Source of the DNA: Amycolatopsis antarctica
GTDB taxonomy: Bacteria; Actinomycetota; Actinomycetes; Mycobacteriales; Pseudonocardiaceae
Length of the DNA stretch: 64,000 bases
Assembly: GCF_002262875.1 (NCBI RefSeq)
Contig: NZ_NKYE01000001.1
Span: forward strand, 620,001 to 684,000
Direction of reading: 5' to 3'
Part shown: positions 42,289-50,012 of the stretch, in pieces
Position numbering within the stretch: position 1 is the stretch's first letter
Layout of the letters: each line of letters starts with the position of its first letter
Notes under the pieces: model-generated
What the model was told of the DNA's origin: nothing
Database searches by the model: none
What the model saw: only the letters and a program-made list of their open reading frames with translations
Position numbers and translations under genes: made by a program

Positions 42289-43374
42289 ATGGTGAGGGGT
42301 CTCAAGCGGGCGGTGCTGAACGATCGCATGGCCGATCAGCCCGACTACACGCTCGCCGGCGTCATCAAGATGCCGGAGACCTCGCTCAGCCCGATGCAGG
42401 CCATCGGGCGACGGGTCATCGGTGCGCTGCTGGCCCTGTTCGCGACCGTGCTGATCGTCTACTTCGACCGGGACGGCTACCGCGACGTCAACGGTGACGG
42501 CCTCAGTTTCCTCGACGCCGTCTACTACGCCACGGTCTCGCTCTCGACCACCGGCTACGGCGACATCGCCCCGATGACGGACTCGGCCCGCTTCGTCAAC
42601 GTCGTCGTCATCACCCCGCTGCGGGTGCTGTTCCTGATCGTGCTGGTCGGTACCACGCTGGAAGTGCTCACCGAGCGCTCCCGGCAGGCGTTCCGGATCC
42701 AGAAATGGAGGCACAAGGTGCGTGACCACGTGGTGGTCGTCGGTTTCGGCACGAAGGGCAGGGCGGCGGTGAAGACCCTGCTCGGCGACGACGCCGTGCA
42801 GCCCAATCACATCGTCGTGGTCGACACCGACCAGGCGGCGCTGGACGCGGCGGGCGCGCTGGGGCTGGTCACCGTGCACGGCTCGGCGACCCGCGCCGAG
42901 GTGCTGCGGGTGGCCGGGGTGCAGCGGGCGCGGGCGGTGGTGGTCGCGCCGAACCGCGACGACTCGGCCGTCCTGGTCACCCTCACCGCGCGCGAGCTGG
43001 CCCCGAAGGCACACCTCGTGGCGTCCGTGCGGGAGGCGGAGAACGTGCACCTGCTCAAGCAGTCCGGGGCGAACCAGGTGGTCATCTCCAGCGAGACGGC
43101 GGGCAGGCTGCTCGGCATGGCGACCTCCGCACCCGCGGTCGTGGACATGGTGGAGGACCTGCTCACCCCCGAGTCCGGCCTGGCGATCGCCGAGCGTCCG
43201 GTCGAACCGTCCGAGGAGGGCGGCTCGCCCCGGCACCTCGCCGACACCGTGCTCGGCCTGGTCCGCGACGGAACGCTGTACCGCATCGACGCTCCGCAGG
43301 CCGACGCGATCGAGCCCGGCGACCGGCTGCTCTACGTCAAGAAGGTCACGCCGGTGGACAAGGTCGGCAAGTAA
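42289..43374 (+). CDS. Two-TM potassium channel with TrkA-N (RCK) domain (Rv3200c type)
   Basis: The 361-residue protein has two membrane helices (IGALLALFATVLIVYF and VVVITPLRVLFLIVLV) flanking the selectivity filter TTGYGD near residue 85. A cytoplasmic TrkA-N domain (VVVVGFGTKGRAAVKTLL; IVVVDTDQAALD) and a TrkA-C domain follow. It is a ligand-gated K+ channel. The ATG at 42289 is used. Its place between adnB and nudC in the conserved order matches Rv3200c, although about 13 kb separates it from nudC here. Confidence 0.92.
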   Translation: MVRGLKRAVLNDRMADQPDYTLAGVIKMPETSLSPMQAIGRRVIGALLALFATVLIVYFDRDGYRDVNGDGLSFLDAVYYATVSLSTTGYGDIAPMTDSARFVNVVVITPLRVLFLIVLVGTTLEVLTERSRQAFRIQKWRHKVRDHVVVVGFGTKGRAAVKTLLGDDAVQPNHIVVVDTDQAALDAAGALGLVTVHGSATRAEVLRVAGVQRARAVVVAPNRDDSAVLVTLTARELAPKAHLVASVREAENVHLLKQSGANQVVISSETAGRLLGMATSAPAVVDMVEDLLTPESGLAIAERPVEPSEEGGSPRHLADTVLGLVRDGTLYRIDAPQADAIEPGDRLLYVKKVTPVDKVGK

Positions 43375-43434
43375 CCGGTCACGGCTGCCGGTCCTCGGTG
43401 GGCATCGGCGCTCCGATCTGCGACGATCGCTTCT

Positions 43435-43896
43435 GTGCGGCGGAATTCGGAAGGACGCGGGCGTCCACTGACGCTCGGCTGGGGTGCGCTCGGGATTCCG
43501 GCCGCCACCGGCGTCCTGGTGGTGCTGCTGGTCTGGCTGGTCGGGCCGGGCCTGTTCACGGCGAGCGCGGCGCAGGACGAGCAGGTCGCCAGGGCGACCG
43601 TGGACGCACCCGTGTCCTGCACCGACGCCGGGGTCAGGGAGACCGTCCGGGTGACGGTCGACGGTTCCGAACGGATGGCCGAGCTCAGCGCCTGCGGGCA
43701 CACGCAGGGCGAGCAGGTGGACGTGGTCGTGCCTTCCGCCCCCGGCGAGGGTGAGCTGGACGTGCGGCTGTCCGACACCGAACGGGGGAATCAGGACGCG
43801 CGCAGGCCCGTCGGCATGTTCCTGGTGGCCGTGAGCTGCGCGGCGGGCGGGGCGTACGCCTTCCTGATGGTGCGCGGGCGCCGCCTGCGTGCCTGA
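43435..43896 (+). CDS. Two-TM envelope protein of unknown function
   Basis: The 153-residue protein starts at GTG 43435. It has one membrane helix near residues 19-40 (ATGVLVVLLVWLVGPGL), an extracytoplasmic domain of about 80 residues with two Cys (SCTD, ACGHTQ) that could form a disulfide, and a second helix (VGMFLVAVSCAAGGAYAFLM). I do not recognise a family. It is convergent with the metallopeptidase gene 15 nt away. Confidence 0.7.
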   Translation: MRRNSEGRGRPLTLGWGALGIPAATGVLVVLLVWLVGPGLFTASAAQDEQVARATVDAPVSCTDAGVRETVRVTVDGSERMAELSACGHTQGEQVDVVVPSAPGEGELDVRLSDTERGNQDARRPVGMFLVAVSCAAGGAYAFLMVRGRRLRA

Positions 43897-43911
43897 GGGT
43901 CGAGGACCGGG

Positions 43912-45054
43912 TCAGGCGACTTCGGCGGCCGGTGCGGCGAAGGTGTTGCAGTCGACGATCCGGTTGTCCTTGGCGCCCGCTCGCCACCACTGCGCGTAGT
44001 GCGCGTTCGTACCGTGGTCGCGGCTGCCGGAGGTGTTGTCTCCCCTGGTCTCCTGGTCGTCCCACGCCTTGTTGTACATGTCCCGGTCGATCGTTCCGCC
44101 CCGGTCCACGTGCGCGCCGAGGAACATGCCGGAGAAGCACTGGGCCTGCAGTTCCTTGCGGCGGGCCATTTCCATCCCGGCCTCGGTGTCCTGGCCGACC
44201 TGGTAGATCGCCTCCCAGGCGGCGTCCATCAGCCCGGCGACCTCCTGCACGTGGTGGCCGTACTCGTGGGCGAACAGCGAGAGATAGACGCCGGGATTGT
44301 TGCCGTACTGCTCGGTCTGCAGGCCGGCGAACGGCACGTACAGGTTGTTCTCGCAGTAGTAGGCGGCGGTGGCGATGCCGACCTCGATGGTGCCGCAGTC
44401 GGTCTGGAAGTTCGACCCGGTCGGGAAGTGCAGTGCGGGCGGGCTGAACGGCAGGTCGTAGGCCTCCAGGAACGGGCCCCAGGCGGCGTCCAGGCAGGTG
44501 CCCGCCGCGGTGAAGAACGCCTCGGCGGAGCCCTGGTCGCTGCGCCACGCGGGCAGCGAGCAGGCGAGGTTCTGCAGCCCGGCCTCGGCGTCGGCGAGGA
44601 TCGGGTGGTCGGCGAGCTTGAGTACCTTCTGTTGCGATCGGGGTGCGTTCGCGGTGCTGGAGCGCTCCCGGGACGGGGTGCTGCTGGGGGTGCGCGAACC
44701 CGGCGGCGGACGCTCGGAGGTGGTCTCCGAGGTACCGGGTGCGGCGGTGGCCCCCGGTCCTGCCCGGTACCCGGCGTCGGCGACCTCGGATTCGCCGCCG
44801 GTCAGCGACACCACCACGATCACCCCGACGACCAGCAGGGCGACCGCGCTCACGCAGGCCGCGATCAGCGGACCGTTGCTCTTCTTCGGCGGAGCCCACT
44901 GGGCCTGTGGGGGGTACGCCTGGGGCGGCGGGAACTGGTGCGGGTGGGGCTGGTGCGGGTGGGGCTGGGGCGGGTGCTGCCGCTGGTACGGGCCGCCGGG
45001 GCCGGGCGCCTGCCGGTGGCCGTGCTGCCACGGATCCTGCGGCGGTTGCGTCAT
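43912..45054 (-). CDS. Neutral zinc metallopeptidase, YpfJ family, membrane-anchored
   Basis: The 380-residue protein has a Pro/Gln/His-rich cytoplasmic N-terminus (PHPHQPHPHQ), a membrane helix (LIAACVSAVALLVVGVIVVV near residue 62) and a secreted peptidase domain. It shows the gluzincin-like LFAHEYGHHVQEVAGL near residue 265 and Cys residues for disulfides. The family is Zn-dependent; the substrate is unknown. Start ATG 45054 follows AGGA. It is divergent from a membrane protein gene at 45325. Confidence 0.87.
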   Translation of the reverse strand: MTQPPQDPWQHGHRQAPGPGGPYQRQHPPQPHPHQPHPHQFPPPQAYPPQAQWAPPKKSNGPLIAACVSAVALLVVGVIVVVSLTGGESEVADAGYRAGPGATAAPGTSETTSERPPPGSRTPSSTPSRERSSTANAPRSQQKVLKLADHPILADAEAGLQNLACSLPAWRSDQGSAEAFFTAAGTCLDAAWGPFLEAYDLPFSPPALHFPTGSNFQTDCGTIEVGIATAAYYCENNLYVPFAGLQTEQYGNNPGVYLSLFAHEYGHHVQEVAGLMDAAWEAIYQVGQDTEAGMEMARRKELQAQCFSGMFLGAHVDRGGTIDRDMYNKAWDDQETRGDNTSGSRDHGTNAHYAQWWRAGAKDNRIVDCNTFAAPAAEVA

Positions 45055-45324
45055 CAGTCCTGTCCCGGGGTCGTCACTGCTGGCCGGGGACGCTGCGGGC
45101 AGGCCTCCCGGCGTCACGGGCACGTCCAGCATAACCAGCGGCCGGTGCGGCGATGGTGAACTGTGCGCGGATCGTCCCGTGGTGATCCCGGCGACAGGTG
45201 CGCACCCGGGCACCGGGGCCGGTGCCTAGAGTGCCTGCATAGAGTGGTCGCTGACGGATTCGACGTCCGGGTGGATCCAGCACCGGCGATGCGTCCGGTG
45301 ACGACGAGAGGCAGGGCTTACGAC

Positions 45325-46149
45325 ATGACCGGCTCCGGCGGACCCGGTGTGATCCCGCTGCGTCCCCTCGCCATCGGCGAGATCCTCGAAGGCGCGATCG
45401 GCACCATGCGCAGGCATCCCGGCCTGGTGTTCGGCGTGTCCTTCGTGATCGTCGCGCTGACTCAGCTCCTCGGACTGTTGCTGCTCGGCACCGTCTTCGA
45501 GGACGCGCGCACCCTGCCGCCGCTGAGCGCGCAGCCCACGCCGGACGAGGCGCTGGCGCAGCTCGGGGCCTCGGTGCGGCTGCTGTCGCTGACCATGATC
45601 GTCACCATTCCCTCGCAGACGCTGCTGTCCGGCTTCCTGACCGTGGTCGTCGGCAAGGCCGTCCTCGGCAAGCCGGTGAAGCTCGACGAGGTCTGGTCGG
45701 AGACGCGGGCCCGGCTGCTGCCGCTGTTCGGGCTGACGGTCGTCTACACCGTGCTGGTCGGCGTCGGCGTGATCCTGTTCCTGGTGCCCGGTATCTGGAT
45801 CGGGGTGCTGCTCGCGCTGGCGACCCCGGCGCTGGTGCTGGAGCGCGGCACGATCGGCGCGGCCGTCACCCGCTCCCGGCTGCTGGTCGCCGGCATGTGG
45901 TGGCGGGTGTTCGCCGTTCTCGCCGTGGCACTGGTGCTGGCCACCGTCGCGGGCATGGTGATCCAGTGGCCGTTCGACCTGCTGGCGGGCAACGGGTTCG
46001 GCGGTGCCGTGCTGTCCACCGTCGGCGGAACCGTGGCCGGTGCGATCACCCAGCCGTTCGCCGCTCTTGTCACCGCGCTCGTCTACCTGGACCAGCGGAT
46101 GCGCAAGGAGAACATGCACCACCAGCTCACCCGCATCGCCGAGAGCTGA
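45325..46149 (+). CDS. Polytopic membrane protein (glycerophosphodiester phosphodiesterase membrane-domain-like)
   Basis: The 274-residue protein has about six membrane helices and motifs typical of these actinobacterial proteins: IPLRPLAIGEILEGAIGTMR, LVFGVSFVIVALTQLLGLLL, and a C-terminal YLDQRMRKENMHHQL. No catalytic domain is present. The promoter region contains two TAGAGT hexamers (about 45229 and 45240). The gene is the last before the 46.17-kb repeat pair. Confidence 0.8.
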   Translation: MTGSGGPGVIPLRPLAIGEILEGAIGTMRRHPGLVFGVSFVIVALTQLLGLLLLGTVFEDARTLPPLSAQPTPDEALAQLGASVRLLSLTMIVTIPSQTLLSGFLTVVVGKAVLGKPVKLDEVWSETRARLLPLFGLTVVYTVLVGVGVILFLVPGIWIGVLLALATPALVLERGTIGAAVTRSRLLVAGMWWRVFAVLAVALVLATVAGMVIQWPFDLLAGNGFGGAVLSTVGGTVAGAITQPFAALVTALVYLDQRMRKENMHHQLTRIAES

Positions 46150-46172
46150 CCCCTCCCACCACTCGCCCACCA

Positions 46173-46229
46173 CCGCAATATGTCGACGTATTGCGGCGAC
46201 GGCGACCGCAATATGTCGACGTATTGCGG
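46173..46229. repeat. Pair of identical 24-bp near-palindromes, 33 bp apart (locus A)
   Basis: Two identical copies, 46173-46196 and 46206-46229, run CCGCAATATGTC-GACGTATTGCGG and start exactly 33 bp apart. Each arm CCGCAATA/TATTGCGG is perfect around GTCGAC, with one mismatched pair. A second pair at 53380-53436 has the same orientation and spacing. The sites lie 24 bp after a stop codon. Confidence 0.9.
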
Positions 46230-46245
46230 TCACGGTGCGCGATGG

Positions 46246-46455
46246 TCACGTCCGGGCGTGGTCCATCTCGTCCAGCACCTCGGTGGCGACGGCGACCAGG
46301 TTGCGCAGGCCGGACTCGCTGCACACCAGGTGCAGCGACGCCGTGCGCACGCCGAGTTCGAGTTGTCCCTCCTCGCCCACCAGTTCGCCGCTGATCGGGC
46401 AGTCGCCGTCGATCGCCGCCCATGCGTCGGTGGCGATGCCGTGGTTGGTGATCAC
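46246..46455 (-). CDS. Small protein of the Scr1/DUF397 cassette, 69 residues
   Basis: The 69-residue protein (VITNHGIATDAWAAIDGDCP to MDHART) starts at GTG 46455 behind GGAGGGAC. Its 5' end overlaps the stop of the next upstream gene by 4 nt (GTGA), so it is translated with it. It has no membrane helix. Such small acidic proteins often sit beside actinomycete Scr1-type HTH regulators, but I recognise no specific family. Confidence 0.65.
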   Translation of the reverse strand: MITNHGIATDAWAAIDGDCPISGELVGEEGQLELGVRTASLHLVCSESGLRNLVAVATEVLDEMDHART

Positions 46456-46709
46456 CGGTGTCCCTCCGCCCGCTCGGGGCCGACGACGCCGGGGCCGACG
46501 ACGCCGGGGCCGACGACGAGGTCGCGGATCGCGGCGCGCAGCCTGCCCGCCTGCAACGGGGTCAGCACCACGACCTCGCCGGACGGCCTGCCGAGTACGA
46601 CGCGTTCCCGGTCCAGCGTCACCACCAGTTCGGTGCGATGACCATCGCCATCCCGGCACGGCACGCCGATCCCCGCGTGGATGCCGCGGAGGATTCGCTT
46701 GTTCCGCAT
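46452..46709 (-). CDS. Small protein of the Scr1/DUF397 cassette, 85 residues
   Basis: The 85-residue protein (MRNKRILRGIHAGIGVPCRD to ERAEGHR) starts at ATG 46709 after a strong GGGGAGGG site. The C-terminal part contains VVGPG repeats from a 15-bp tandem repeat. It contains RTELVVTLDRERVVLGRPSG, possibly a small beta domain. It is divergent from the HTH gene at 46853 and probably co-regulated by it. No function can be assigned. Confidence 0.65.
   Translation of the reverse strand: MRNKRILRGIHAGIGVPCRDGDGHRTELVVTLDRERVVLGRPSGEVVVLTPLQAGRLRAAIRDLVVGPGVVGPGVVGPERAEGHR
46476..46517. repeat. 15-bp in-frame tandem repeat
   Basis: GGGGCCGACGACGCC occurs in two full copies and one partial copy. 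On the minus strand it encodes VVGPG repeats in the 85-residue protein. Confidence 0.85.
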
Positions 46710-46748
46710 GGGTTTCCCTCCCCGTGAGAGTTGGGCTCGTCCCGCGTT

Positions 46749-46766
46749 GCCCCTGCGAGAGCGACG
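46749..46766. repeat. 18-bp direct repeat, copy 1
   Basis: GCCCCTGCGAGAGCGACG occurs here, in the divergent promoter region of the HTH gene, and again identically at 47770-47787 immediately after the HTH gene, before DUF397. It may be a binding site for the HTH regulator or the scar of a duplication. Confidence 0.8.
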
Positions 46767-46852
46767 CGGGACGAGCATCGACGGGCGCGCCGCCGACTAA
46801 CGAAACGTATCGAGGAAACATTCCTGACGCCAGTTCCGTTAGAGTGACATTC

Positions 46853-47770
46853 ATGCGAGACCACGATCGGATGCGGGATGCTGGCCGGGTGCGAACCGAG
46901 AACACCCCCGCGAACGAACCCGTCTTCGAACCGGTCGGGCAGACGCTCCGCCGCCGCAAGCTGGGCAAGGAACTGAAACGTCACCGCGACGCGGCCGGGC
47001 TCACCGTGCGCGAGGTGGCGCGGCTCGCCGGTTTCCAGCAGGGCACGATCAGCAAGATCGAGAACGGCAGGCAGACCATCCTGCCTCGCACGGCGAAGCT
47101 GATCCTGCAAGCCTGCGACGTCGGCGCTCCCGACATGGACACCCTGCTGCGTTTCGCCGCCGAGAGCGACGACAGCGGCTGGTGGCTGACCTTCTCCGAC
47201 ACCATGCCGGACTGGTTCGGCACCTACGTCGACCTGGAATCCGACGCGCGCACCATCTGGACCTACACCTCGGAACTCGTCGACGGTCTGTTGCAGACAC
47301 CCGAGTACGCCGAGGCGATTACCCGGGCGACCTTTCCCGGCGTCAGTGCCGAGGAACTGCGCAGCGCGGTCGAGTTGCGGCAGGCCCGGCAGGCGCAGCT
47401 CGACCGGTCGAATCCTCCGCAGCTCTCCGTTGTGCTCAACGAGGCGGTACTCCGTCGTCCGGTCGGTGGTCCCGAGGTGATGCGCGCCCAGTGCGAACGT
47501 CTGGTCCAGCTCGCGAAGCGGCCGAACATCACGGTGCGCGTGCTGCCGTTCGAGGCGGGCGCTCATCCTGGGATGAAGACGCCGTTCACCCTGCTGGGCT
47601 TCCCGGAGGGCTTCGCCGATCTGGACTGTGTCTACCTGGAGAACGCGAACGGCAGTGTCTGGCAGGAACGCCCGGCCGACATCGCGCACTACACCGACGT
47701 ACACGAGCGCCTGCAGAATCTCGCGCTGTCGCAGCGGAAGTCCGTCGCTCTGCTGGCTAGCCTGGACTAG
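46853..47770 (+). CDS. Scr1-family HTH (XRE) transcriptional regulator with DUF5753
   Basis: The 305-residue protein has an XRE helix-turn-helix (RHRDAAGLTVREVARLAGFQ, GTISKIENGRQTI, about residues 43-77). The DUF5753 C-terminal domain contains YTSELVDGLLQTPEYAEAIT and LPFEAGAHPGMKTPFTLLGF. These regulators pair with DUF397 proteins and control Streptomyces-type development or antibiotic genes. A -10-like TAGAGT ends 7 nt before ATG 46853, so the mRNA is probably leaderless. CTAACG and CGTTAG flank the promoter as an inverted repeat. Confidence 0.92.
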   Translation: MRDHDRMRDAGRVRTENTPANEPVFEPVGQTLRRRKLGKELKRHRDAAGLTVREVARLAGFQQGTISKIENGRQTILPRTAKLILQACDVGAPDMDTLLRFAAESDDSGWWLTFSDTMPDWFGTYVDLESDARTIWTYTSELVDGLLQTPEYAEAITRATFPGVSAEELRSAVELRQARQAQLDRSNPPQLSVVLNEAVLRRPVGGPEVMRAQCERLVQLAKRPNITVRVLPFEAGAHPGMKTPFTLLGFPEGFADLDCVYLENANGSVWQERPADIAHYTDVHERLQNLALSQRKSVALLASLD

Positions 47771-47787
47771 CCCCTGCGAGAGCGACG
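47770..47787. repeat. 18-bp direct repeat, copy 2
   Basis: This second identical copy of GCCCCTGCGAGAGCGACG starts at the last base of the HTH gene's stop codon and precedes the DUF397 ribosome-binding site GGAAGGAG. Confidence 0.8.
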
Positions 47788-47802
47788 GAAGGAGTTCTGG
47801 CG

Positions 47803-48003
47803 ATGCAGCCCGAGCTGTCCGATTTGGTATGGCGCAAGTCCAGTTTCAGTGGCGGCAACGGTCAGTGTGTGGAGGTGGCGGACGCCCCGGAGGGTGGCCG
47901 GTATCTGCGGGACACCAAGGACCGGTCCCGTGCCGCGCATTTCTTCACCGATGCCGAGTGGCGCGCCTTCGTGCGCGGCGTGAAGGCAGGCGAGTTCGAT
48001 TAG
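47803..48003 (+). CDS. DUF397 protein
   Basis: The 66-residue protein has the DUF397 signature WRKSSFSGGNGQCVEVAD, followed by YLRDTKDR and FFTDAEWRAFVRGVKAGEFD. DUF397 proteins are partners of Scr1-type regulators, sometimes described as an antitoxin-like pair, and modulate regulator output. It starts at ATG 47803, 32 nt past the HTH stop, behind GGAAGGAG. Confidence 0.93.
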   Translation: MQPELSDLVWRKSSFSGGNGQCVEVADAPEGGRYLRDTKDRSRAAHFFTDAEWRAFVRGVKAGEFD

Positions 48004-48013
48004 GTCACCCGCT

Positions 48014-48044
48014 GTGCCGGGTGGGGGTCGCCTTCACCCGGCAC
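48014..48044 (+). terminator. Hairpin terminator after DUF397
   Basis: GTGCCGGGTG (48014-48023) and CACCCGGCAC (48035-48044) form a perfect 10-bp stem with an 11-nt loop, 10 nt after the DUF397 stop. There is no U-tract, as usual in high-GC actinomycetes. Confidence 0.75.
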
Positions 48045-48150
48045 GGCGGAAGTCATCGTGCTGCCGTGTCAACCCCCGAACCCGACCGGCAACGACTTGA
48101 CGGGGCCCTCGTTCGGTCGAGTGGCGGGTACAGCTGTCCCGCCGGAAACA

Positions 48151-48276
48151 TCACACCGGTCGCGCGAACACAGCCCCGTCGGCGTCGGCGGAATACCGCG
48201 GGCCGTGCTTGCGCTCGCTCAGGTGTTTCCATCCGAGCAGGGAGATCAGCTTGATCAGGCGGTAGTTGTCGTCCAT
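48151..48276 (-). CDS. 41-residue small protein downstream of the graspetide HTH gene
   Basis: The predicted peptide starts at ATG 48276 (MDDNYRLIKLISLLGWKHLS) and ends AVFARPV. GGCAGGATC lies about 6 nt upstream as the ribosome-binding site. Its reading frame has normal GC-rich third positions. It lies 58 nt after the stop of the HTH gene at 48335 on the same strand, so it may be its operon partner. A role as a small regulator, toxin-like peptide or second precursor is possible but unproven. Confidence 0.55.
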   Translation of the reverse strand: MDDNYRLIKLISLLGWKHLSERKHGPRYSADADGAVFARPV

Positions 48277-48334
48277 GGGCCCGATCCTGCCGGATGATCA
48301 TCACCGAACGGCGGCAGAGCTGGACGGGTTTGGT

Positions 48335-49714
48335 TCACACCAGGGCGTGGGTCCGGGCGGCGAGCTGGCGCAGGCCGGGGAGGCTGGCCTGCTGGGGGTG
48401 GTGGAGCAGGTCGGTGACGAGGCGGCGGACGGTGGCGCGGGTGCGGACTTCGCCGGGCGCGGTGCGTTCGGCGGTCAGCAGCGTCCGGTACGCCCGGCCG
48501 GGTTTGTTCCATTGGGAGAAGCACAGGGCGACGTCGACGAGGAACCGGGCGCGGCGTTCGGTGTCGGGGAACTGGCCGAGTTGCGCGGCTTGGGCGTGAT
48601 ACAGGCCGGCGCCGGCGTTGCCGAGCACGTAGTCGGAGGACACCCGGTGGCTGACCACGTTCGCGGTGAGCGCCTGCTGCTGGGCCGGATGATCGGCGAG
48701 CCGGCCTGCGGTGGCGTTGGCGTCGTCGAGGAGGTCGGTGGCGCGGTCGTGGTCGCCGGCGCGGGCGGCGGCATATCCGGCCGAACACATCAGCACCCCA
48801 TGCAGGGCCAGGTGCCGGGGATCGGGGGTATTCCCGCCGAGGTCAAGCTGGTCGGCCGCGGTCAGGGTCAGGGTTTGGGCGCGATCGTGCTGTCCCGCCC
48901 GGCGGCAGGCGGAGCCGAGCAGCCGCTGCGCCTCCGCGAGAGCGAGGGGATCGTCGGCGCCGGTAACGGCGCGCAGAGCCCGGTCGGCGGAGACCCATTC
49001 CAGGCCACTGGCCTCCAGCTTGACCAGAGCGCGGGTGGCGAGGTTGTATGCCTGCGCCACCATGCCCGCCGCGGCGGGATCACCGGTCTGTTGGTGGGTA
49101 GCTTCGGCGGTGGTGATCAGTTCCGGCAGCCGCGCGGCCAGATCGACATACCGGCACGCGCGGAAGTCGGCCCGCGCGGTGGTCAGCACCGACTGGAGCG
49201 TGCTGATTGGCGCGGGGCGCGCCGATCCGGCGGTGGTGCCTAGCAGGACGCCGTCAAGACGCTGGGCGAGGAACGCGGCCGGATCGACTTCCAAGCGGTC
49301 GGCGGCGAGTGCGTTCGGGGAGGCGACCGCGGTGCCGGCAGCGACAATGCCGCCCGCGGCGAGCAGGAACGCGCGTCGTCGCACCGGATCATCCCCTTCC
49401 TGACTCAGGTCGATGCTCACCTTAGAAGCCGGTGCGGTCCAGGCGGGGGAGGCAGGCCGTTGTTGCTGGGCACCGGTGAGGCCGAACGCTTCGGCGGGCA
49501 GCTCAAGGATGGCCGCGAAGCGGCGCAGCACCGCGACGTCGCGCAGCCCACGGCGGCTGTTCTCGAACCGGGAGATCGTGGAGGCTGAGCAGCCGAACCG
49601 GTCTCCGAGTTGGCCCTGGGACCAGCCCTGTTCCTCACGGGCCAGGCGCAGCACGGTGGCGTGATCGCCTCGGCGGGCGGCGTCCCACAGTGCGGGTGAC
49701 CACCAGTCCGGCAC
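48335..49714 (-). CDS. HTH regulator with TPR-like domain, divergent from the graspetide genes
   Basis: The 459-residue protein has an N-terminal XRE helix-turn-helix (VLRLAREEQGWSQGQLGDRF, GCSASTISRFENSRRGL, about residues 20-58). A hydrophobic segment (FLLAAGGIVAAGTAVA near 115-130) and a C-terminal TPR-like helical domain follow (AYNLATRALVKLEASGLEWV, SAGYAAARAGDHDRATDLLD). Such regulators often control biosynthetic genes divergently placed, here the precursor at 50013. The start at GTG 49714 is fixed by GGAGG 6 nt upstream. Confidence 0.82.
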   Translation of the reverse strand: MPDWWSPALWDAARRGDHATVLRLAREEQGWSQGQLGDRFGCSASTISRFENSRRGLRDVAVLRRFAAILELPAEAFGLTGAQQQRPASPAWTAPASKVSIDLSQEGDDPVRRRAFLLAAGGIVAAGTAVASPNALAADRLEVDPAAFLAQRLDGVLLGTTAGSARPAPISTLQSVLTTARADFRACRYVDLAARLPELITTAEATHQQTGDPAAAGMVAQAYNLATRALVKLEASGLEWVSADRALRAVTGADDPLALAEAQRLLGSACRRAGQHDRAQTLTLTAADQLDLGGNTPDPRHLALHGVLMCSAGYAAARAGDHDRATDLLDDANATAGRLADHPAQQQALTANVVSHRVSSDYVLGNAGAGLYHAQAAQLGQFPDTERRARFLVDVALCFSQWNKPGRAYRTLLTAERTAPGEVRTRATVRRLVTDLLHHPQQASLPGLRQLAARTHALV

Positions 49715-49773
49715 AGCGCACCTCCGAACCTCGTGCACGTGTTGTCGCACCTACCGTAGTCGCTCCATCACGG

Positions 49774-49791
49774 ATGCAAGAAGATTTGCAT
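49774..49791. promoter_or_regulatory. Candidate operator dyad upstream of the graspetide cluster
   Basis: ATGCAA (49774-49779) and TTGCAT (49786-49791) are perfect 6-bp arms with a 6-bp spacer, between the HTH gene and the precursor gene. A minus-strand TTGCAT arm can act as the -35 of the HTH promoter with TACGGT as -10. This is the best candidate binding site for the divergent regulator. Confidence 0.55.
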
Positions 49792-49872
49792 GATTGGCAC
49801 ACCTCGTGCACACCCGGCACGCGAGGCTTCTCGGTTGGTCGGCTTGTTCCTAGCGTCGAAGGCATCCGGTTC

Positions 49873-49963
49873 GGCGGGAGCAGGCCTCGACCTCCCGCCG
49901 CTCGGCCGGCCGGCAGGAACGCCGCATCGCGGCCTTCCCGAACACGGCGGTCCTGCCGGCCGG
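49873..49963 (+). promoter_or_regulatory. Two strong hairpins in the 5' leader of the precursor gene
   Basis: GGCGGGAG/CTCCCGCC (49873-49880 with 49892-49899) forms a perfect 8-bp stem. CCGGCCGGCAGGA/TCCTGCCGGCCGG (49906-49918 with 49951-49963) forms a perfect 13-bp stem with a 32-nt loop. Both lie between the likely promoter (TAGCGT near 49851) and the ribosome-binding site of the precursor at 50013, so they should be in the mRNA leader. Confidence 0.7.
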
Positions 49964-50012
49964 AACCACCCCGCGAAACGCCGGCCACCGTCCGGCGGGA
50001 AGGAGCCCGAAG

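Noticed and set aside
49715..50012. A second RiPP precursor hidden in the regulator-precursor spacer
   Set aside because: No frame with a start, ribosome-binding site and a PF-x-LR-type motif was found; the region is better explained as promoter and hairpin leader.
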